Of a DNA stretch of 64,000 nucleotides, positions 16,643 to 26,707 are shown piece by piece. How positions within the stretch are numbered: the stretch's first letter is position 1; each line of letters begins with the position of its first letter. Below the pieces are notes generated by a model that was given only the letters and a program-made list of their open reading frames with translations, had not been told where the DNA came from and did not search any database. The translations under genes were made by a program, and so were the position numbers. Where the stretch lies: positions 186,001-250,000 of the forward strand of contig NZ_JACHBY010000002.1 in the NCBI RefSeq assembly GCF_014200495.1. The letters are read 5' to 3'. Source of the DNA: Mucilaginibacter geliditolerans (lineage in GTDB: Bacteria; Bacteroidota; Bacteroidia; Sphingobacteriales; Sphingobacteriaceae).

Positions 16643-18295
16643 ATGCCTGTTTTAAAAAGATTTGTTTTTATCTGCACTTTGTTGTTTTCAGCCGCGCAAA
16701 TAGCATCAGCTCAAAATGAGCAATTCTCGTGGCAGCATTTGCCGCAAGTGAGCACCCCTGTTTTTAAAAAGGATACGTTTAATATTATAAGTTATGGAGC
16801 CAAGGCAGATGGTATTACCCTTAATACACAAAGCATAAATAAAGCCATAGCTGATTGCAGCGCAAAAGGCGGTGGCGTAGTACTTATACCACAGGGTTTA
16901 TGGCTCACCGGGCCTGTAATGATGAAATCAAACGTAAACCTGCATGTAAGTCGTGCAGCTTTACTTCAGTTTACGGATGATAAAAGCCAGTACCCATTGG
17001 TTGAAGGCAATTATGAGGGGCATGCGGCTGTACGTAACCAATCCCCTATTTCAGGTACAGATCTGCAAAATATAGCTATTACCGGTGAAGGTATTATTGA
17101 TGGACACGGCGAAGCATGGCGCGCCATTGGTAAAGACAGGCTTACCGATAACGAATGGAAAGCGCTGACAGCATCAGGCGGCGTACTAAGCGAGAACGGC
17201 AAAACATGGTACCCATCCCAAAGTTATGTCGACGGGTTTAAAACACCTGATGCAGGTGTAATACAACCAGGTAAAAAACTGGGAGATTATGCTTCGATGA
17301 AAGATTTTTTCAGGCCTAATATGCTGGTGTTTACCAATTGTAAAAAAGTATTGCTGCAGGGCGTTACTTTCCAAAACTCCCCGGCATGGTGCCTGCATAC
17401 TTTGATATGCGAGGATTTGACACTGGAAAATGTACACGTTAAAAACCCATGGAATGCACAGAACGGCGATGGCATTGATGTGGAATCATGCAAAAATGTA
17501 TTGATCGAGGGTAGCACTTTTGAAGCTGGCGATGATGGTATTTGCATAAAATCAGGGCGCGACGAAGAGGGCCGACGAAGAGGAAAACCTACTGAAAATG
17601 TGGTGGTTAAAAACGATGTAGTCTACCGTGCGCATGGGGGCTTTGTTATAGGCAGCGAAATGTCGGGCGGGGCACGCAATATTTTTGTATCCGATTGTAC
17701 TTTTATTGGTACCGATGTTGGTCTGCGTTTTAAAACCACCCGCGGCCGTGGCGGTATTGTAGAGAATATCTACATTAAAAACATCAGCATGCGGAATATC
17801 GTTACCGATGCGATATTGTTTGATATGTATTATATGGGTAAATCGCCGGGTGAAGATTCGGCTGGTGATGAAAAGGCTGTTCCTGTTACCGAAGCAACCC
17901 CACAGTTCAGGAATTTTTATGTAGATAACGTGGTATGTATCGGTGCTGAAAAAGGTTTACAGGTAAGGGGGTTACCCGAAATGAATATCAAAAATATCTA
18001 TTTGCAAAATTTGGTATTAAAAACAAATCAAGGGATTGATATTATTGAAGGAACGGGTATCAGCCTTAAAAACGTTCAACTGGACTGCAAAAACACATCG
18101 CCGCTTATTAATATTGAGAATAGCCATGATATTAATTTTAATAATATCACTTACTCAAATGCACAAACACTGTTTGCTGTAAGCGGGAAAAGATCGGCAC
18201 AAATAAAAGTCTCTAATACTGATGTTACCAAAGCTGTTAATAAGACAGATTTTAAAACCGGCGCAGATAATGACTCACTAACAATAGTTAAGTAA
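16643..18295 (+). CDS. GH28 polygalacturonase, secreted
   Basis: This 550-residue right-handed beta-helix enzyme hydrolyses alpha-1,4 bonds between galacturonate units of homogalacturonan or rhamnogalacturonan. The signal peptide ends near residue 24 (ASAQ). Family motifs are present: NGDGID (Asp276 in the NTD position), GDDGICIKSG (Asp297 and Asp298), HGG (His331) and RFK (Arg362, Lys364). The catalytic acids are all there. The length and the N-terminal SYGAKADG segment resemble bacterial exo-acting members, so release of single galacturonate is possible but not proven. It is first in an operon: its stop codon shares a base with the start of the CE8 gene (TAATG). It is probably periplasmic. 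Confidence 0.95.
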   Translation: MPVLKRFVFICTLLFSAAQIASAQNEQFSWQHLPQVSTPVFKKDTFNIISYGAKADGITLNTQSINKAIADCSAKGGGVVLIPQGLWLTGPVMMKSNVNLHVSRAALLQFTDDKSQYPLVEGNYEGHAAVRNQSPISGTDLQNIAITGEGIIDGHGEAWRAIGKDRLTDNEWKALTASGGVLSENGKTWYPSQSYVDGFKTPDAGVIQPGKKLGDYASMKDFFRPNMLVFTNCKKVLLQGVTFQNSPAWCLHTLICEDLTLENVHVKNPWNAQNGDGIDVESCKNVLIEGSTFEAGDDGICIKSGRDEEGRRRGKPTENVVVKNDVVYRAHGGFVIGSEMSGGARNIFVSDCTFIGTDVGLRFKTTRGRGGIVENIYIKNISMRNIVTDAILFDMYYMGKSPGEDSAGDEKAVPVTEATPQFRNFYVDNVVCIGAEKGLQVRGLPEMNIKNIYLQNLVLKTNQGIDIIEGTGISLKNVQLDCKNTSPLINIENSHDINFNNITYSNAQTLFAVSGKRSAQIKVSNTDVTKAVNKTDFKTGADNDSLTIVK

Positions 18296-19290
18296 TGAAA
18301 AAGCTATTGCTGTTTACCCTAATCCTGTTTTCATCAGCTATGCTGATGGCGCAGTCTGCCACCTACCCTACGCATTTTACAGTGGCGCAGAATGGCAGCG
18401 GTGATTTTAAAACTATACAAGAGGCAGTAAACGCGGTACGTGATCTTTCACAACAACAGGTCATCATCAATATAAAACCCGGCACTTATCACGAAAAACT
18501 GGTGATTCCTTCATGGAAAACTAAAATCTCATTAATTGGCGAAGATAAAGCTCATACCATCATCACCAACAGCGATTACTCAGGCAAGGCAAACCCGGGT
18601 GGTACGGATGCTTTTGGCAAGAATAAATTTACTACATATACCTCCTACACCGTATTGGTACAGGGCAATGATTTCATCGCAGAAAACCTAACTATTGAAA
18701 ATGCCTCGGGCCGTGTTGGGCAGGCAGTGGCCTTGCATGTGGAAGGTGACAGATGCGTTGTAAAGAATTGCAATTTATTAGGGAATCAGGATACTTTATA
18801 CGCGGCTACTGAAAATAGCCGCCAGTATTATAAGGACTGCTTTATACAAGGAACAACAGATTTTATTTTTGGCGAGGCTACGGCGGTTTTTGATCATTGC
18901 GTGATCAAAAACCTGTCTGATTCCTATATCACAGCGCCATCCACTACCCCGCGGCAACAATTTGGCTTTGTATTTCTTGATTGTAAACTCATAGCCGATT
19001 CATATGTTAAAAAAGTGCACCTCGGTAGGCCTTGGCGACCTTATGCCAGGTCAGTATATATCCGCACTGAAATGGGAGCTCATATTATACCTGTCGGTTG
19101 GGATAACTGGCGCAACCCGGACAATGAAAAGACAGCCTACTTTGGTGAATACAAAAGTACCGGGTCGGGTGCCAATAAAACAGATCGTGCAGTGTGGTCG
19201 CATCAGTTAACATCCGAAGAAATAAAAATTTATACTATAAAAAATATACTTTCCGGCAAAGATGGCTGGAATGTGGAAGCGGTCAATTAA
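18295..19290 (+). CDS. CE8 pectin methylesterase, secreted
   Basis: Pectinesterase removes methyl groups from homogalacturonan so that polygalacturonase can act. The protein has 331 residues and a signal peptide (residues 1-20, ending LMAQ). It then shows the beta-helix family motifs: GSGDFKTIQEAV at the start, the catalytic Asp166 in GNQDTLYA and Asp189 in GTTDFIFG, and the substrate-binding Arg245 and Trp247 in LGRPWRPYA. All catalytic residues are intact. It overlaps the GH28 gene by one base, and the uxaB gene follows after 13 bases. Confidence 0.96.
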   Translation: MKKLLLFTLILFSSAMLMAQSATYPTHFTVAQNGSGDFKTIQEAVNAVRDLSQQQVIINIKPGTYHEKLVIPSWKTKISLIGEDKAHTIITNSDYSGKANPGGTDAFGKNKFTTYTSYTVLVQGNDFIAENLTIENASGRVGQAVALHVEGDRCVVKNCNLLGNQDTLYAATENSRQYYKDCFIQGTTDFIFGEATAVFDHCVIKNLSDSYITAPSTTPRQQFGFVFLDCKLIADSYVKKVHLGRPWRPYARSVYIRTEMGAHIIPVGWDNWRNPDNEKTAYFGEYKSTGSGANKTDRAVWSHQLTSEEIKIYTIKNILSGKDGWNVEAVN

Positions 19291-19303
19291 TAATTAAAGC
19301 ATC

Positions 19304-20800
19304 ATGATCTTATCAAAAGATAATTTAAAAAACATAGAGGTTCCAGGCTTACAAGTACCAAATGAGGATATCTTTAACCTGCCTGAAAAGGTTTTGCAAT
19401 TTGGTACAGGTGTATTATTAAGGGGCTTGCCCGATTATTTTATTGACAAAGCTAACCGTAACGGCGTTTTCAACGGTCGTGTTGTAGTTATTAAATCAAC
19501 CGACAAAGGTTCTTCTGCTGATTTTGACGATCAGGATAACCTGTACACCTTTTACGGCAAGGGAATTGAAGACTCAAAAGAAGTAAGCGAGCAAATAGTT
19601 TGCTCTGCTATCAGCAGGGTATTATCTGCCGCCAGCGATTGGGATGCAGTACTTGAAGTGGCCAAAAGCCCCGACTTACAGGTAATTATTTCCAATACCA
19701 CCGAAGTAGGTATCCAACTGGATAAAGATGATAATGTATATAACACCCCACCTGCATCATTTCCTGGCAAGCTGCTGGCTGTTCTGTACGAGCGTTATAA
19801 AGCCTATAGTGACAAAGCTGATAGCGGATTGATCATCATCCCAACAGAACTTATAGTAGACAATGCCACTAAATTAAAGGCTATTGTGTTTGAGCTTGCC
19901 CGTTTAAACAACATGGAGCCTGAGTTTATACAATGGTTGGAAGATCATAATAAATTTTGCAATTCACTGGTTGACAGAATTGTTCCGGGCAGGCCCTCTA
20001 AAGAACTGGAACAACAATTAGAAGCCGAACGTGGTTATACTGATAAATTAAATATCATGTCAGAAACCTATAGCTTATGGGCTATTGAGGGCGATCAGGA
20101 CGTGGCAGCAGTTCTATCATTTAGCAGAACTGATAAAGGTGTGGTCATAACGCCGGATATTGAATTATTCAGGGAATTAAAACTGCGTTTATTGAATGGT
20201 TCACATACATTAAGCTGCGCACTCGCATTCCTTTCAGGCTTTGATACTGTTAAGGAGGCGATGGATGATGAAGGCTTTTTAAACTTTATTACCCAGCTTG
20301 CTTTTGGCGAGATCATCCAATCCATACCTTACAAGATCAGTCCGCATGCTGCCGCCGATTTTGCAGGTAAGGTGCTCGACAGGTTCCGCAACCCGCACAT
20401 CAGGCATGAATGGTTAAGTATTTCTATGCAATATACCGCTAAACTTAAAATGCGTGTACTACCTTTACTATTAAACTATTATAAAACAAATAATACTGTA
20501 CCGCCCAATATGGCCCTTGGCTTTGCAGCTTTCATCAGGTTTATGAAAGTTGTACAAAAAGAAGATGGCAGCTATGCAGGCACAATAAATGACCGTGAGT
20601 ATATCGTTAATGATAGCCAGGCGCCTTATTTTTGTAAAGTTTGGCAAACAAACGATACCAATTTAGTAGTAGAACAAATCCTGAGTAATCAGGAACTTTG
20701 GAACACTGACCTTACTGCGTTACCCGGCTTTAAACAGGCCGTAACAAATAACCTGGATAAAATTATAGCAGGCGGAATAACAGAATTAACCGCCGTATAA
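19304..20800 (+). CDS. uxaB: Tagaturonate reductase (altronate oxidoreductase)
   Basis: UxaB reduces D-tagaturonate to D-altronate with NADH. The 498-residue protein belongs to the long-chain mannitol dehydrogenase family. Its Rossmann start is VLQFGTGVLLRG (residues 30-41), and the family segment LKLRLLNGSHTLSCALAFLSG lies in the C-terminal helical domain. The neighbouring uxaA gene starts 12 bases later, and UxaC is encoded just upstream, so altronate rather than mannonate is the likely product. The embedded SNTTEVGI segment is also characteristic of the UxaB/UxuB group. Confidence 0.94.
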   Translation: MILSKDNLKNIEVPGLQVPNEDIFNLPEKVLQFGTGVLLRGLPDYFIDKANRNGVFNGRVVVIKSTDKGSSADFDDQDNLYTFYGKGIEDSKEVSEQIVCSAISRVLSAASDWDAVLEVAKSPDLQVIISNTTEVGIQLDKDDNVYNTPPASFPGKLLAVLYERYKAYSDKADSGLIIIPTELIVDNATKLKAIVFELARLNNMEPEFIQWLEDHNKFCNSLVDRIVPGRPSKELEQQLEAERGYTDKLNIMSETYSLWAIEGDQDVAAVLSFSRTDKGVVITPDIELFRELKLRLLNGSHTLSCALAFLSGFDTVKEAMDDEGFLNFITQLAFGEIIQSIPYKISPHAAADFAGKVLDRFRNPHIRHEWLSISMQYTAKLKMRVLPLLLNYYKTNNTVPPNMALGFAAFIRFMKVVQKEDGSYAGTINDREYIVNDSQAPYFCKVWQTNDTNLVVEQILSNQELWNTDLTALPGFKQAVTNNLDKIIAGGITELTAV

Positions 20801-20812
20801 ATATATATAGCT

Positions 20813-22465
20813 ATGAAACAAAAAATAACAAAGGTACATCCAAAAGATAATGTAATGGTTGCCCTCACCGACCTGCAGGCTGGTGAAGGGGTTACTTACA
20901 AAGGCGAAACCTATAAACCCATTGAATATATACCTGCCAAGCACAAATTTGCAGTAACCGATCTGCCTGAAGGAACTGATATTATTATGTACGGTGTTTT
21001 GGTAGGTCGCACACAGAGCCATATACCGGTTGGTGGTTTGTTAACTATCACCAATATTAAACATGCTGCCAGTGGTTTTGTTACCGGTACAAATCATTTA
21101 GATTGGCAGGGCCCTGATACCACTAAATGGGAAAATGCCACATTCAATGGCTTCCACCGTGCTAACGGTGATGTGGGTACTGCCAACTATTGGCTGGTGA
21201 TACCAATGGTTTTTTGTGAGAATCGCAACATTGAGGTTTTACAGGAAGCTCTGATAAAACCATTGGGCTATGGTCGTAAAAAGACTTATGAAATAAAGGC
21301 GCAGCAGCTGATCAATAAAATACGCACAGGCAGCGGTATTGAAGAAGTATTATACACCGAAATTGGCAGCGACACTGCCCAAGCTGGACAGGACAAGCTA
21401 TTCCCGAATGTGGATGGTATTAAATTTTTAACACACACAGGTGGCTGCGGTGGCACACGCCAGGATTCAACCGCATTGTGTGGTTTACTGGCTGGATACA
21501 TCACCCACTCCAACGTGGCGGGAGCAACAGTTTTAAGTTTAGGTTGCCAGAATGCAGAGGTTAAAACCTTGCAGGAAGAAATTGCCAAACGCACACCTGA
21601 TTTTAATAAGCCTTTATACATTCTGGATCAACAAAAAGTAGGCTTAGAAACTGATTTAATGGAGCTGGCCATCCGCCAAACTTTGGCAGGATTGATCCAG
21701 GCTAATGAAGTTACCCGCAAACCTGCGCCTTTAAACAAACTGGTGATAGGCTTGGAATGCGGAGGTTCTGATGGTTTCTCGGGCATCTCGGCCAACCCGG
21801 CTATTGGTTATACTTCTGATCTGCTGGTGTCGCTTGGCGGTTCGGTTATACTATCTGAATTCCCTGAGCTGTGTGGTGTTGAGCAAAATTTGATTGACCG
21901 TTGTGTAGATAAAAGCAAGGCCGAGCGTTTTTCATCACTGGTACGTGCTTACAGCGCGCGTGCTGAGGAAGTAGGCTCTGGTTTTTATATGAACCCATCA
22001 CCCGGCAATATAAAGGACGGACTGATCACTGATGCTATAAAATCAGCAGGCGCAGCAAAAAAAGGCGGCACTTCCCCTGTTACCGATGTATTGGATTATC
22101 CTGAGAAAGTAACTAAACCCGGCCTTAACCTGCTTTGTACGCCCGGTAATGATGTGGAATCAACCACAGCTGAGGTTGGATCTGGTGCTAATGTGGTTTT
22201 ATTTACCACAGGTTTAGGAACGCCAACCGGCAACCCGATAACCCCTGTAATTAAGATCGCCACAAATACAAAGCTGTATAACCGCATGAGCGACATTATG
22301 GATATCAACACCGGAACAATTGTTGAGGGCGATGAAACCATTGAGCAGGCCGGTGAACGCATACTGGACTACATAGTTAAAGTTGCCAGTGGCGAAATTG
22401 AGGTAAGCGCTGTAAGGCATGGGCAAAATGATTTTATCCCCTGGAAAAGAGGAGTTTCATTGTAA
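20813..22465 (+). CDS. uxaA: Altronate dehydratase
   Basis: UxaA dehydrates D-altronate to 2-keto-3-deoxygluconate, the substrate of KdgK. The 550-residue protein has the small SAF domain at the N-terminus (HPKDNVMVALTDLQAGEGV), a linker, and the large catalytic domain with TGGCGGTRQD, LGCQNAE and LECGGSDGFSGISANPA. Conserved cysteines in these motifs probably bind the metal. It is somewhat longer than the E. coli enzyme (about 495 residues). It follows uxaB in the operon and lies before the GH105 gene by 32 bases. Confidence 0.95.
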   Translation: MKQKITKVHPKDNVMVALTDLQAGEGVTYKGETYKPIEYIPAKHKFAVTDLPEGTDIIMYGVLVGRTQSHIPVGGLLTITNIKHAASGFVTGTNHLDWQGPDTTKWENATFNGFHRANGDVGTANYWLVIPMVFCENRNIEVLQEALIKPLGYGRKKTYEIKAQQLINKIRTGSGIEEVLYTEIGSDTAQAGQDKLFPNVDGIKFLTHTGGCGGTRQDSTALCGLLAGYITHSNVAGATVLSLGCQNAEVKTLQEEIAKRTPDFNKPLYILDQQKVGLETDLMELAIRQTLAGLIQANEVTRKPAPLNKLVIGLECGGSDGFSGISANPAIGYTSDLLVSLGGSVILSEFPELCGVEQNLIDRCVDKSKAERFSSLVRAYSARAEEVGSGFYMNPSPGNIKDGLITDAIKSAGAAKKGGTSPVTDVLDYPEKVTKPGLNLLCTPGNDVESTTAEVGSGANVVLFTTGLGTPTGNPITPVIKIATNTKLYNRMSDIMDINTGTIVEGDETIEQAGERILDYIVKVASGEIEVSAVRHGQNDFIPWKRGVSL

Positions 22466-22497
22466 AATTAAGAGATCCATCATTCTATCACCCACCT

Positions 22498-24387
22498 ATG
22501 AAAAAAATCATCTGCCTCATTATATTGTTTTTTGCTGGCTTTACCATCGCCAGTGCACAGCAACCATGGTCGCAGCGAATGGCTGCTACTGCCATGAAAC
22601 TATGGCCTGATACCTCCGGCCGCTGGACTTACGAACAAGGCGTAATGCTTAAAGGCATAGAAGGCGTTTGGATGCAAACCGGCGATAAAAAGTATTTCAA
22701 ATACATCCAGAACTATATGGATAGGTTGATAGCGGATGACGGTACCATAAAAGGTTATAAAAAAGAAGATTTCAGCCTGGATAACATCATGTGCGGCCGC
22801 TTGGCTATGCTCCTGTACAATGTAACCGAGAAACCAAAGTACCATAAGGCGGCAGTGCTGCTGCGCGATCAGTTAAAGGATCAGCCGCGAAATACGGAGG
22901 GTGGTTTCTGGCATAAAAATAAATATACCAGCCAAATGTGGCTGGATGGCCTGTACATGGCTGAACCTTTTTATGCTGAATACGCCTATTCTTTTCATGA
23001 GGATACCGACTATAATGATATCGCTAAACAGTTTATCCTGATAGAACAGCATGCCCGCGACCCAAAAACAGGATTATTATACCATGCATGGGATCAAAGT
23101 CGTGCCGAGAAATGGGCAGATCCGAAAACTGGTTTATCTCGAAACGTTTGGGGCCGGGCCGATGGCTGGTATGCTATGGCTTTGGTTGATGTACTGGATA
23201 AATTCCCGGCTGGTAACCCAAATCGTGCTAAACTGTTAGCCATTTTAAACCGCCTCGCCATCGCCATACAAAAGTATCAGGACTCCAAAACTGGCTTATG
23301 GTACCAGGTAATGGATAAAGCTAATGAAACCGGAAATTATCCTGAAGCATCGGCCTCATGTATGTTCGTATATGCATTGGCTAAAGGCGCAAGGGAAGGC
23401 TATTTGCCAGCCAGTTATTTAGCTATAGCTAAAAAAGGCTACCAGGGTATCCTTGATAAATTTATTACTACCGATGCCAACGGACAGGTTAATTTAAACG
23501 GCACGGTCAGCGTAGGCGGCCTGGGCGGTAAACCCTATCGCGATGGCAGCTATAAATATTACCTGAGCGAAAAAGTGGTGCAGAATGACCCTAAAGGCAT
23601 TGGCGCATTTATACAGGCCAGCGTGGAGATCGAACGCCTGACAAATTTATCAGCAGGTAAAGGAAAAATTGTGACCGTTGACAGCTATTTTAATGATGAA
23701 CACCGGAAAGATATAACCGGGCGCACTGTTTCCTATCATTACAAATGGGACGAGATGACCAACAACGGGTTTTCTACATTCGGGCATATTTTTAATAATT
23801 TCGGAGTAAAAACGGAAATACTTTATGATGCCCCAACCGTGCAGAATTTGAGTAAATCGAATATTTATATCATTGTTGATCCAGATATCCCGAAGGAAAA
23901 CCCGAACACAAAATATATTGAGGAACCGCACATCAAGGCCATAAGTGAGTGGGTGCATGCGGGAGGTGTATTGGTAGTTTTGAATAACGATACCGGTAAC
24001 GCGGAATTTAAACATTTGAATAACCTGATGCTGAAATTCGGCATACAGTTTAATGAGGATAGCCGTAATCATGTAGAAGGTACAAAATTTGAACAAGGCG
24101 CTATCTATATCCCTGAAGGGAACGAAATATTCAAGACTGCAAAAAAGGTCTATATAAAGGAGATCAGTACTTTAAAAGTGAGCCCACCTGCTGCATCAGC
24201 ATTAACAGATAAGAACGATGTGATCATTGCAGTAGCAAAATATGGCAAGGGTACTGTCTTTGCTGTTGGCGATCCATGGTTTTATAATGAATATACCGAT
24301 GGACGAAAACTACCGTATGATTTTCAAAACTTTGAAGCAGCCAACGATTTGGTAAAGTGGCTGATTGAACAAATCCCCACAAAATAA
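22498..24387 (+). CDS. GH105 unsaturated glucuronyl/galacturonyl hydrolase with C-terminal ThuA/DUF4350-like domain
   Basis: The first part (about residues 25-380) is a GH105 (alpha/alpha)6 barrel, the YteR/RhiN type, which removes the 4,5-unsaturated uronate left at the end of pectic oligosaccharides by lyases. Likely catalytic acids are Asp95 (SLDN) and Asp150 (MWLDGLYMAEPF). A signal peptide covers residues 1-21. The second part (about 385-629) starts KIVTVDSYFN and contains IYIIVDPDIP, WVHAGGVLVVLNND and GTVFAVGDPWFYNE, resembling the class I glutamine amidotransferase-like (ThuA/DUF4350) fold; its role is unknown. It supplies unsaturated uronate for KduI. Its stop directly abuts the start of the next gene (TAAATG). 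Confidence 0.92.
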   Translation: MKKIICLIILFFAGFTIASAQQPWSQRMAATAMKLWPDTSGRWTYEQGVMLKGIEGVWMQTGDKKYFKYIQNYMDRLIADDGTIKGYKKEDFSLDNIMCGRLAMLLYNVTEKPKYHKAAVLLRDQLKDQPRNTEGGFWHKNKYTSQMWLDGLYMAEPFYAEYAYSFHEDTDYNDIAKQFILIEQHARDPKTGLLYHAWDQSRAEKWADPKTGLSRNVWGRADGWYAMALVDVLDKFPAGNPNRAKLLAILNRLAIAIQKYQDSKTGLWYQVMDKANETGNYPEASASCMFVYALAKGAREGYLPASYLAIAKKGYQGILDKFITTDANGQVNLNGTVSVGGLGGKPYRDGSYKYYLSEKVVQNDPKGIGAFIQASVEIERLTNLSAGKGKIVTVDSYFNDEHRKDITGRTVSYHYKWDEMTNNGFSTFGHIFNNFGVKTEILYDAPTVQNLSKSNIYIIVDPDIPKENPNTKYIEEPHIKAISEWVHAGGVLVVLNNDTGNAEFKHLNNLMLKFGIQFNEDSRNHVEGTKFEQGAIYIPEGNEIFKTAKKVYIKEISTLKVSPPAASALTDKNDVIIAVAKYGKGTVFAVGDPWFYNEYTDGRKLPYDFQNFEAANDLVKWLIEQIPTK

Positions 24388-26706
24388 ATGAAGTTTAGAT
24401 CTTTGCTCTTGTGCGTACTTGCCGGTATGTCTTTTTTTAAGGCTGATGCACAAACAGCAGAATTGAATACCAATAATTTAATCTGGACAAGTCAAAGTAA
24501 AAACTCCGGCGAATCCATGCCCTGCGGTGGTGGAGATATCGGTCTGAATGTTTGGGTGGAGAATGGTTATCTATATTTCTATATTTCAAAAAGCGGCACG
24601 TTTGACGAGAATAATACCTTCTTGAAACTCGGCCGTGTAAAGATCAAACTATCCCCTAACCCGTTTAGTGGTACCGATTTTTCACAGCAGTTGCATTTGC
24701 AGGATGGCTCGGTTATCATCAAGGGCAAAAACGGTAATTTAAGTACACAGGTAAAGCTTTGGGTTGATGTTTATCGCCCGGTTATTCATGTGGAGATCAG
24801 CAGCAGTAAGCCCATAAAAACTGAAGCGGATTATGAAAGCTGGCGCTACCGCGACCGCACCGCAAATGGCACTGAAAACAACCAGGATTCGCGTAAATGG
24901 GCGAAAGATGGCGTGGTAAAAACGCTTAAAGATAACATCTCCTTTAAAAATAACACCGTACAATTCTATCACCAAAACCAGGATTCAACAGTTTTTGATG
25001 CTACCGTACATGAACAAGGCATGGATGCGGTAAAATCCGAAATGTTTAACCCGCTTGCTCATATGATCTTCGGCGGTATATTGAAAACCGATGGTATGCA
25101 AACTGCCGGAACATATGAAGGCAAATACCAAAATACTGATTTTGAGGGCTGGCGACTGCAAAGTACCAAAGCAACAACAAAGCAAAATATTGAGGTTTAT
25201 TTAAATACAAGCCATGTAAACTCAACCCTATTATGGGAGCAAAAGCTGGATAGCGTTGTTCGCGAAGCGGCTTCAAACAAAAAAACGGCTTTACAAAACA
25301 CACAAAATTGGTGGAAACAATATTGGGAACGCAGCTATATATTCATCAATCCGAATAATACTGATCCACAAAGTCCTGAATGGCAAGCCGGGCGCAATTA
25401 CCAATTATTCAGGTATATGCTGGGTTGCAATGCCTTTGGTGAATATCCAACAAAATTTAACGGCGGCTTATTTACTTATGACCCGGTAAATGTTGATACC
25501 ACTTACAAATTCACGCCTGATTTCAGGAACTGGGGTGGTGGCTTAATGACAGCCCAAAACCAGCGACTGGTTTACTGGCCGATGCTAAAAAATGGTGATA
25601 TTGATATGATGAAACCGCAATTTGATTTCTACCTGCGCTCATTACATAATGCGGAATTGCGGAGCAAGGTTTACTGGAGACATGATGGCGCCTGTTTTAC
25701 CGAGCAAATTGAAAACTTCGGCCTGCCAAACATGGGCGAATACGGATTAAAACGCCCGGCGGACCTTGATAAAGGCGTAGAATACAACGCCTGGCTTGAA
25801 TATACATGGGATACCGCATTGGAATTCTGCCAGATGATGCTCGAAACTGAACACTACACGGGTAAGGATATTAAGCCATATATTCCGTTTGTTGAAAGCT
25901 GCCTTACCTTTTTTAATGAACATTACCAATATCTCGCCAAGCAACGTGGCATAAAAGTGTTTGATAGTGATGGTCATTTAGTGCTCTTCCCCGGTTCATC
26001 AGGCGAGACTTATAAAATGGCATATAACTCTACCTCAACCATTGCGGCGCTGCAAACAGTACTCACTACTTTGCTGAAATTACCGCCACAGTATTTAACC
26101 GATGCAGAGCGCAAAAACTTGGAAACTATGCTTAAACGCATCCCTCCTATTAATTTCAGAGAGATTGACGGGCATAAAACTATCGCCCCGGCAAAAGTAT
26201 GGCAACGGATAAGTAATGTAGAAAATATGCAGTTCTACCCTGTTTTTCCATGGGGAATTTATGGCGTGGGCAAACCTGATCTGGATGTAGCCATTAACAC
26301 ATGGAAGTATGATACACTGGCTATAAAATTCAGGAGCGGTATTGGCTGGAAACAGGATAATATTTTCGCTGCGCGGATGGGGTTGACTAAAGAAGCTGCT
26401 GATCTCACCGTATTCAAACTTAAAGATTCCGGACGTCGCTTTCCTGCCTTTTGGGGGCCAGGTTTTGATTGGACTCCTGATCATAACTGGGGTGGAACAG
26501 GCATGATAGGCCTGCAGGAGATGCTGATGCAGGTTGATGACAAAAAGATCTACTTATTCCCGGCATGGCCCAAAACATGGAATGTACACTTTAAACTGCA
26601 TGCACCCTATAATACTACAGTTGAAGCTACAGTAAAAAACGGCAAGGTTGAATCATTAATAGTAACGCCAAAAGAACGCGAGAAAGATATCGTGAATATG
26701 CTCTAA
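24388..26706 (+). CDS. DUF5703 domain-containing, GH95-like (alpha/alpha)6 protein, secreted
   Basis: This 772-residue protein has a signal peptide (residues 1-22, ADAQ). Its N-terminal beta-rich domain (NLIWTSQSKNSGESMPCGGGDIGLNVW) matches what I recall as DUF5703. A long helical part with WGGGLMTAQNQRLVYWPMLKNG and WTPDHNWGGTGM follows. The layout resembles GH95 and related (alpha/alpha)6-barrel glycosidases, but I know no assigned activity. The operon points to a pectic oligosaccharide as substrate. The gene is the last of the GH28 operon and its TAA lies one base from the stop codon of the convergent GH127 gene. There is no room for a terminator between them. Confidence 0.8.
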   Translation: MKFRSLLLCVLAGMSFFKADAQTAELNTNNLIWTSQSKNSGESMPCGGGDIGLNVWVENGYLYFYISKSGTFDENNTFLKLGRVKIKLSPNPFSGTDFSQQLHLQDGSVIIKGKNGNLSTQVKLWVDVYRPVIHVEISSSKPIKTEADYESWRYRDRTANGTENNQDSRKWAKDGVVKTLKDNISFKNNTVQFYHQNQDSTVFDATVHEQGMDAVKSEMFNPLAHMIFGGILKTDGMQTAGTYEGKYQNTDFEGWRLQSTKATTKQNIEVYLNTSHVNSTLLWEQKLDSVVREAASNKKTALQNTQNWWKQYWERSYIFINPNNTDPQSPEWQAGRNYQLFRYMLGCNAFGEYPTKFNGGLFTYDPVNVDTTYKFTPDFRNWGGGLMTAQNQRLVYWPMLKNGDIDMMKPQFDFYLRSLHNAELRSKVYWRHDGACFTEQIENFGLPNMGEYGLKRPADLDKGVEYNAWLEYTWDTALEFCQMMLETEHYTGKDIKPYIPFVESCLTFFNEHYQYLAKQRGIKVFDSDGHLVLFPGSSGETYKMAYNSTSTIAALQTVLTTLLKLPPQYLTDAERKNLETMLKRIPPINFREIDGHKTIAPAKVWQRISNVENMQFYPVFPWGIYGVGKPDLDVAINTWKYDTLAIKFRSGIGWKQDNIFAARMGLTKEAADLTVFKLKDSGRRFPAFWGPGFDWTPDHNWGGTGMIGLQEMLMQVDDKKIYLFPAWPKTWNVHFKLHAPYNTTVEATVKNGKVESLIVTPKEREKDIVNML

Positions 26707-26707
26707 C

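Noticed and set aside
23650..24096. 148-codon minus-strand frame in the GH105 fusion gene
   Set aside because: It is antisense to the ThuA/DUF4350-like part and has no start context or motif support.
22498..24387. Possible frameshifted merge of two genes (GH105 and ThuA-like)
   Set aside because: The frame is continuous with no internal stop and a normal linker near residue 385, so a true fusion is more likely.
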